Positions 61,339-64,000 of a stretch of 64,000 nucleotides of DNA are shown here, one piece after another. A model generated the notes under the pieces. The model was not told the origin of the DNA, made no database searches, and saw nothing but the letters and a program-made list of their open reading frames with translations. The stretch comes from Caballeronia zhejiangensis. Lineage in GTDB: Bacteria > Pseudomonadota > Gammaproteobacteria > Burkholderiales > Burkholderiaceae. The stretch's first letter is position 1; each line of letters begins with the position of its first letter. The position numbers were made by a program, and so were the translations under genes. The DNA lies in contig NZ_JFHD01000008.1 of the NCBI RefSeq assembly GCF_000698575.1, forward strand, positions 1-64,000. Reading direction: 5' to 3'.

Positions 61339-61848
61339 ATGACGTACGTTCTAGGTCGAGTCAAAGCCTGGAACAATGCCATGACAGCTTTTACGAAAAG
61401 AGCGGACCCGTGGTCACAGACGGTTCACCTGCTCGAGGCGATGCCCACGGATATCGCCCGCACCGCACCTTCCCAGAAATCCGCCCGCGCGGAGAGCGCG
61501 TTTCTCGAACGCCTGACGCGCGACTGGAATCGCACGCATCCGCATCATTCGGATGATCGGCTGCCGTTTCCGCAAGCCATCGTGCGCGTGATCGAGCGCC
61601 CGAGCAGCGCGACGGCGCTCGTGTACTGGTCCGATCCCGGTACGTGCCACTACGGCTATCAGGGCTGGCGCGCAACCACGGCGACGGCCGAAGGCGTGTG
61701 CTCGCTATCGGGAATGCCGATTCATCGCGGGGATCAGGTTTATCGGCCGTCGCAGCGCGATCCGAAGCCGCAAAACGCATCCGCGATGATTCTGGCCGCC
61801 GCGATGCCCAAAGACGCCGAGCAAATGGAAGTCGATTTGCACGGCTGA
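61339..61848 (+). CDS. DUF3331 domain protein
   Basis: About 169 residues ending in a DUF3331 domain (about 70-160; PQAIVRVIERPSSATALVYWSDPGTCHYGYQGWR, CSLSGMPIHRGDQVYRPSQRDPKPQNASAMI). The CxxxGMPIHRGD...P segment with Cys residues in CHYG and CSLSG is characteristic of this Burkholderia-enriched family and could bind metal. Function unknown. The start is uncertain: ATG 61339 has CGGAAT upstream; ATG 61381 would give 155 residues. Confidence 0.82.
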   Translation: MTYVLGRVKAWNNAMTAFTKRADPWSQTVHLLEAMPTDIARTAPSQKSARAESAFLERLTRDWNRTHPHHSDDRLPFPQAIVRVIERPSSATALVYWSDPGTCHYGYQGWRATTATAEGVCSLSGMPIHRGDQVYRPSQRDPKPQNASAMILAAAMPKDAEQMEVDLHG

Positions 61849-61854
61849 CGGCGT

Positions 61855-62469
61855 TCAATATCCGATGGTGATGCGCTGTTTGATGTGCGATTCGCGTTCG
61901 AACTCGTTCAGAAACGCGATCGCGTAATCATCGAACGAAATCCAGCTACGGCCGCTGCCGTCGACGAGCAATTCGTCGACGCCGAGCCGGAATTTCTGCG
62001 TCCGCGGACCCGGTACGAATTCCGCCGACGGCGAGATGAACGTCCAGTCGACGTCGCGTTCGCGCCGCAACGCGTCGAGAAATGCCGCGCCCGCCGTAGC
62101 TTCCGGTTTGTACGCCGGGGGGAAATCGGGCAAATCGAGCACGCGCTGGCCGGGCGCCGCGTACAGGCTGCCCGCGCCGCCCACGACCAGCAGGCGCCGC
62201 ACGCCCGCCCGCTTCACCGGCTCCACGATGGCCGGCTCGGAGACCGTGGCGAAGCGCGTCGCGCTGAACACGGCGTCGTGTCCGGCGAGCGCGGCGGCGA
62301 GCGCGTCGGCATCGAGGGCATCGACGTTCAGCGGAGTGAGGCCATCGCGCTGCGCGAGCCCGGACGTATCGCGCGCGATCGCCGTGACCGTGTGTCCGCG
62401 GCGCAACGATTCTTCCACCAGACGGCTGCCGACATTGCCCGTCGCCCCGATGATCGCGATTCTGCTCAT
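61855..62469 (-). CDS. NAD(P)-binding reductase (atypical SDR, YwnB/BVR-B-like)
   Basis: A 204-residue Rossmann protein with the nucleotide motif IAIIGATGNVGSRLVEESL (residues 4-22) and a central LLVVGGAGSLYAAPGQRVLDLPDFP. It lacks the classical SDR YxxxK pair and resembles the NmrA/BVR-B-like NAD(P)H-binding group. AAAGGAG lies 9 bases before ATG 62467-62469; the GTG six bases upstream is too close to the ribosome binding site. It converges on the DUF3331 gene with a 6-bp gap. Confidence 0.9.
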   Translation of the reverse strand: MSRIAIIGATGNVGSRLVEESLRRGHTVTAIARDTSGLAQRDGLTPLNVDALDADALAAALAGHDAVFSATRFATVSEPAIVEPVKRAGVRRLLVVGGAGSLYAAPGQRVLDLPDFPPAYKPEATAGAAFLDALRRERDVDWTFISPSAEFVPGPRTQKFRLGVDELLVDGSGRSWISFDDYAIAFLNEFERESHIKQRITIGY

Positions 62470-62911
62470 TGCCACTTTCTCCTTTGCATGTGCGGCAGGC
62501 GCGCCGGCGTGATCCGACCGCGCGGTTGATGATAGAGCGAAATAACCGGCGCCACAGCCGACGCTTTCGATGGAGTTTGTTTCCGGAGAATACCGATTCG
62601 TAGAATCGAATAGCGTGCGGCGATGATTAAAAACTTACCTGATAAACATGGACTCATGCAATTTCCGGGCCGAATTCGCGAGGCGGGCGCAATATCGGCA
62701 TGCGATCGTCATAATGAAACGGCGCTTTCGGAGGCGCGCCGCACCATTAAACTAGAGGCCCCGCACTCTTTCGAGATGCGCGACAGCGGCGATTACCGGC
62801 GCGCCGCCCGCAGCAGTTTCGGAGCGAGTTTCCAAATCGAAGTCGCCAAAATGTCATGACATTGGTTTATATTGCAGTTCCTCGCCGCTCCATTACCGGA
62901 AGGAGTTAACC
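62470..62911. other. Non-coding gap
   Basis: About 440 bp containing the reductase promoter and that of the small protein at 62912. A 78-codon frame at 62623-62859 has no Shine-Dalgarno sequence or family features and is not called. Confidence 0.4.
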
Positions 62912-63109
62912 GTGAAGAATCCGCAATTGCAGGGTGCCATCGAAGGACGCGACAATCCGGCAGGCGAAACCGCCTACGAACCGATTCCGGTTCACGCTGT
63001 CCCCAAGGAGTCCGCCGACGAACCCGGCTACTCCGATTCGCTGGACATCCCGCTCAATTACGGCATTGTGATGGACGCAGTCAGGGACGCCGTACGCGCG
63101 AATCCCTGA
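62912..63109 (+). CDS. Small acidic hypothetical protein
   Basis: A 65-residue protein starting at GTG 62912 behind GGAAGGAG with a 6-base spacer. The sequence (GRDNPAGETAYEPIPVHAVPKESADEPGYSD, ending NYGIVMDAVRDAVRANP) is polar and acidic with a short helical C-terminus. No known family recognised. The strong ribosome binding site and a perfect terminator 22 bp after the stop codon support it as an expressed gene. Confidence 0.75.
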   Translation: MKNPQLQGAIEGRDNPAGETAYEPIPVHAVPKESADEPGYSDSLDIPLNYGIVMDAVRDAVRANP

Positions 63110-63128
63110 ACGTTCTAAACGTCATACG

Positions 63129-63156
63129 AAACGCCCCATTCGGGGCGTTTTTTTTG
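63129..63156 (+). terminator. Strong intrinsic terminator
   Basis: ACGCCCC (63131-63137), loop ATTC, GGGGCGT (63142-63148), extended by flanking A-T pairs and followed by eight T residues. Confidence 0.9.
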
Positions 63157-63685
63157 GCCTTGCGAAACCCTTTGAAGCGGCGTTTCGATTGCCTGTCGGC
63201 CGTTGCCTGCGGGAGATAAATGCCCCGCAACGCGTCCGATTGCGTTTAGGCCGTTTAATCAGACAAAACAATGGCTTAGTTCACGCCGTGGCTGCGCCGT
63301 TTCGCGAAAAGTCAATCGGTGTGATTCAGAGCCAACGCTCTGATTTTGCTCATTAACGAGATGGTACACTTCCGCCGCCGTTGCGGGCGAGCCCGAATCC
63401 GACTTCGGAATAGCGCGCGTCTGTCGATATTTCGTCCATCCTCGCGAGGGCCGAACGCCCGAATTGGGTCGTCTGCTGCGTCCTGATCGCCCGATCCGAC
63501 AAAAAATCCTCTGCTAGTGTTTCTACTGGCGAAAACAACTGCATTGAAGTAAGTTCAGACGTGTCATAGCGCCTGGACAAACGTCCGGATCCATCGTCGC
63601 GGTTCGGCAGTCCCCCGCGAGAACGCAAACAAGTCTGCAGGACCGATCAACCACGCGCGGCGGCTCACGCCCTGCCGAACAAAAC
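63157..63685. other. Non-coding region upstream of the cellulose gene
   Basis: About 530 bp with lower GC than its surroundings. The promoter of the bcs operon should lie here. No riboswitch or recognisable operator seen; a frame on the minus strand (63353-63628) is not supported. Confidence 0.4.
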
Positions 63686-64000
63686 ATGGCCGCTATTTTC
63701 GATTATCTGTTGGACAGTCAGATTTCCAGACAATGGCGCGGCCTTTTGGCAGCGCTCGCGGAGGAGTTCGAAGCGCAGATCGGGCGCAACGAACTGCGTC
63801 AACTGATGCACAACGTCGGCAGCCGCTTCGCCGAAGCCCGGCCGCTGCCGCCCTGCGATTCCACGTCGGCGCTCGCCGACGCGCTCAACGCGCTGTGGCA
63901 CGACACCGACTGGGGCTTCGTCGAGCTCTCCGACGAGCGCGACTATCTGAGCATCGTGCATTTCTGCGCGCCGCTGCCCGCCTTCGGCGAAAGCGCGCTC
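63686..64000 (+). CDS. bcsD: Cellulose synthase subunit D, BcsD (partial)
   Basis: The first 105 codons are in the window; the 3' end lies beyond base 64000. The product starts MAAIFDYLLDSQISRQWRG, then has the BcsD pattern LLAALAEEFEAQIGRNELRQLMHNVGSRFAEARPLPPCDS, NALWHDTDWGFVELSDE and YLSIVHFCAPLPAF. In Komagataeibacter BcsD forms octamers that help order cellulose chains during export. In Burkholderiales it often precedes the bcsP/bcsA/bcsB/bcsC genes, which probably continue outside. No strong Shine-Dalgarno sequence precedes the ATG. Confidence 0.82.
   Translation, partial: MAAIFDYLLDSQISRQWRGLLAALAEEFEAQIGRNELRQLMHNVGSRFAEARPLPPCDSTSALADALNALWHDTDWGFVELSDERDYLSIVHFCAPLPAFGESAL

Noticed and set aside
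62623..62859. 78-codon frame between the reductase and the small acidic protein
   Set aside because: No ribosome binding site, no recognisable domain, composition not protein-like.
1..64000. CRISPR arrays, tRNA or rRNA genes, integrases, transposases
   Set aside because: None recognised on reading both strands; the only large repeat is the palindromic element at 45118-45770.

Overview
This 64-kb window is GC-rich, densely coded bacterial chromosome. It has small DUF4148-type and DUF3331 proteins, an lhp-type hydroxyproline locus, a MocR/ABC polyamine-type locus and a bcsD gene. Together these point to Burkholderia sensu lato (Burkholderiaceae), most likely Caballeronia or Paraburkholderia; the genus is inferred from gene content, not from a search. 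I see no rRNA, tRNA, CRISPR array, transposase, prophage or integrase. The window reads as ordinary chromosome broken by one large palindromic repeat (45118-45770).

Layout. 1-3392: trans-4-hydroxy-proline catabolism (2Fe-2S subunit cut by the window edge, FAD dehydrogenase, 4-hydroxyproline epimerase; divergent deaminase). 3457-9127: an atypical OmpR-type regulator, two MFS transporters, two small proteins and an XRE regulator. 9245-11249: an isolated motAB pair behind a flagellar sigma-28-like promoter. 11311-12642: mntH with an MntR-like palindrome. 12907-21707: a DUF4148 protein, then an RND efflux system (permease, adaptor, outer-membrane lipoprotein) followed by a two-component system. 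21718-24426: four colinear secreted proteins, three rich in Ser/Gly/Thr/Asn and two of them near-duplicates.

25030-36436 is a complete assimilatory nitrate/nitrite locus. The left-going operon encodes a NarK-type transporter, NirB, NirD, a flavoprotein reductase and NasA. The right-going arm encodes CobA (siroheme supply), the ANTAR antiterminator NasT and the nitrate sensor NasS. The leader in front of the transporter carries two hairpins with identical AACGGC hexaloops; the second overlaps an intrinsic terminator. This is what a NasT-controlled attenuator should look like, so sensor, antiterminator, target RNA and target operon can all be read from this one window.

36482-42528: an adenosine-specific kinase homologue, then a tight DUF2760 / Hsp70-like / Hsp70-DUF3731 operon that looks like an uncharacterised chaperone machine. 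42692-49738: a small basic protein, a membrane hybrid histidine kinase, the palindromic repeat, an esterase, a MAPEG protein, a PPC-domain protein, a phosphoesterase/lipid-kinase pair and a CBS protein. 50025-54960: CheV, a secreted small protein, a stand-alone receiver, a ZntB/CorA transporter, and a DUF1348 protein divergent from a TetR regulator with two operator-like palindromes between them. 54975-61032: a MocR regulator divergent from a four-gene polyamine/opine-type ABC importer. 61339-64000: a DUF3331 protein, an NAD(P)-binding reductase, a 65-residue protein with a strong terminator, and the start of bcsD, probably the first gene of a cellulose operon continuing past the window.

Most starts were chosen by Shine-Dalgarno fit; several are GTG (lhpC, nasA, both Hsp70s, cheV, one permease) and one is TTG (mntH).
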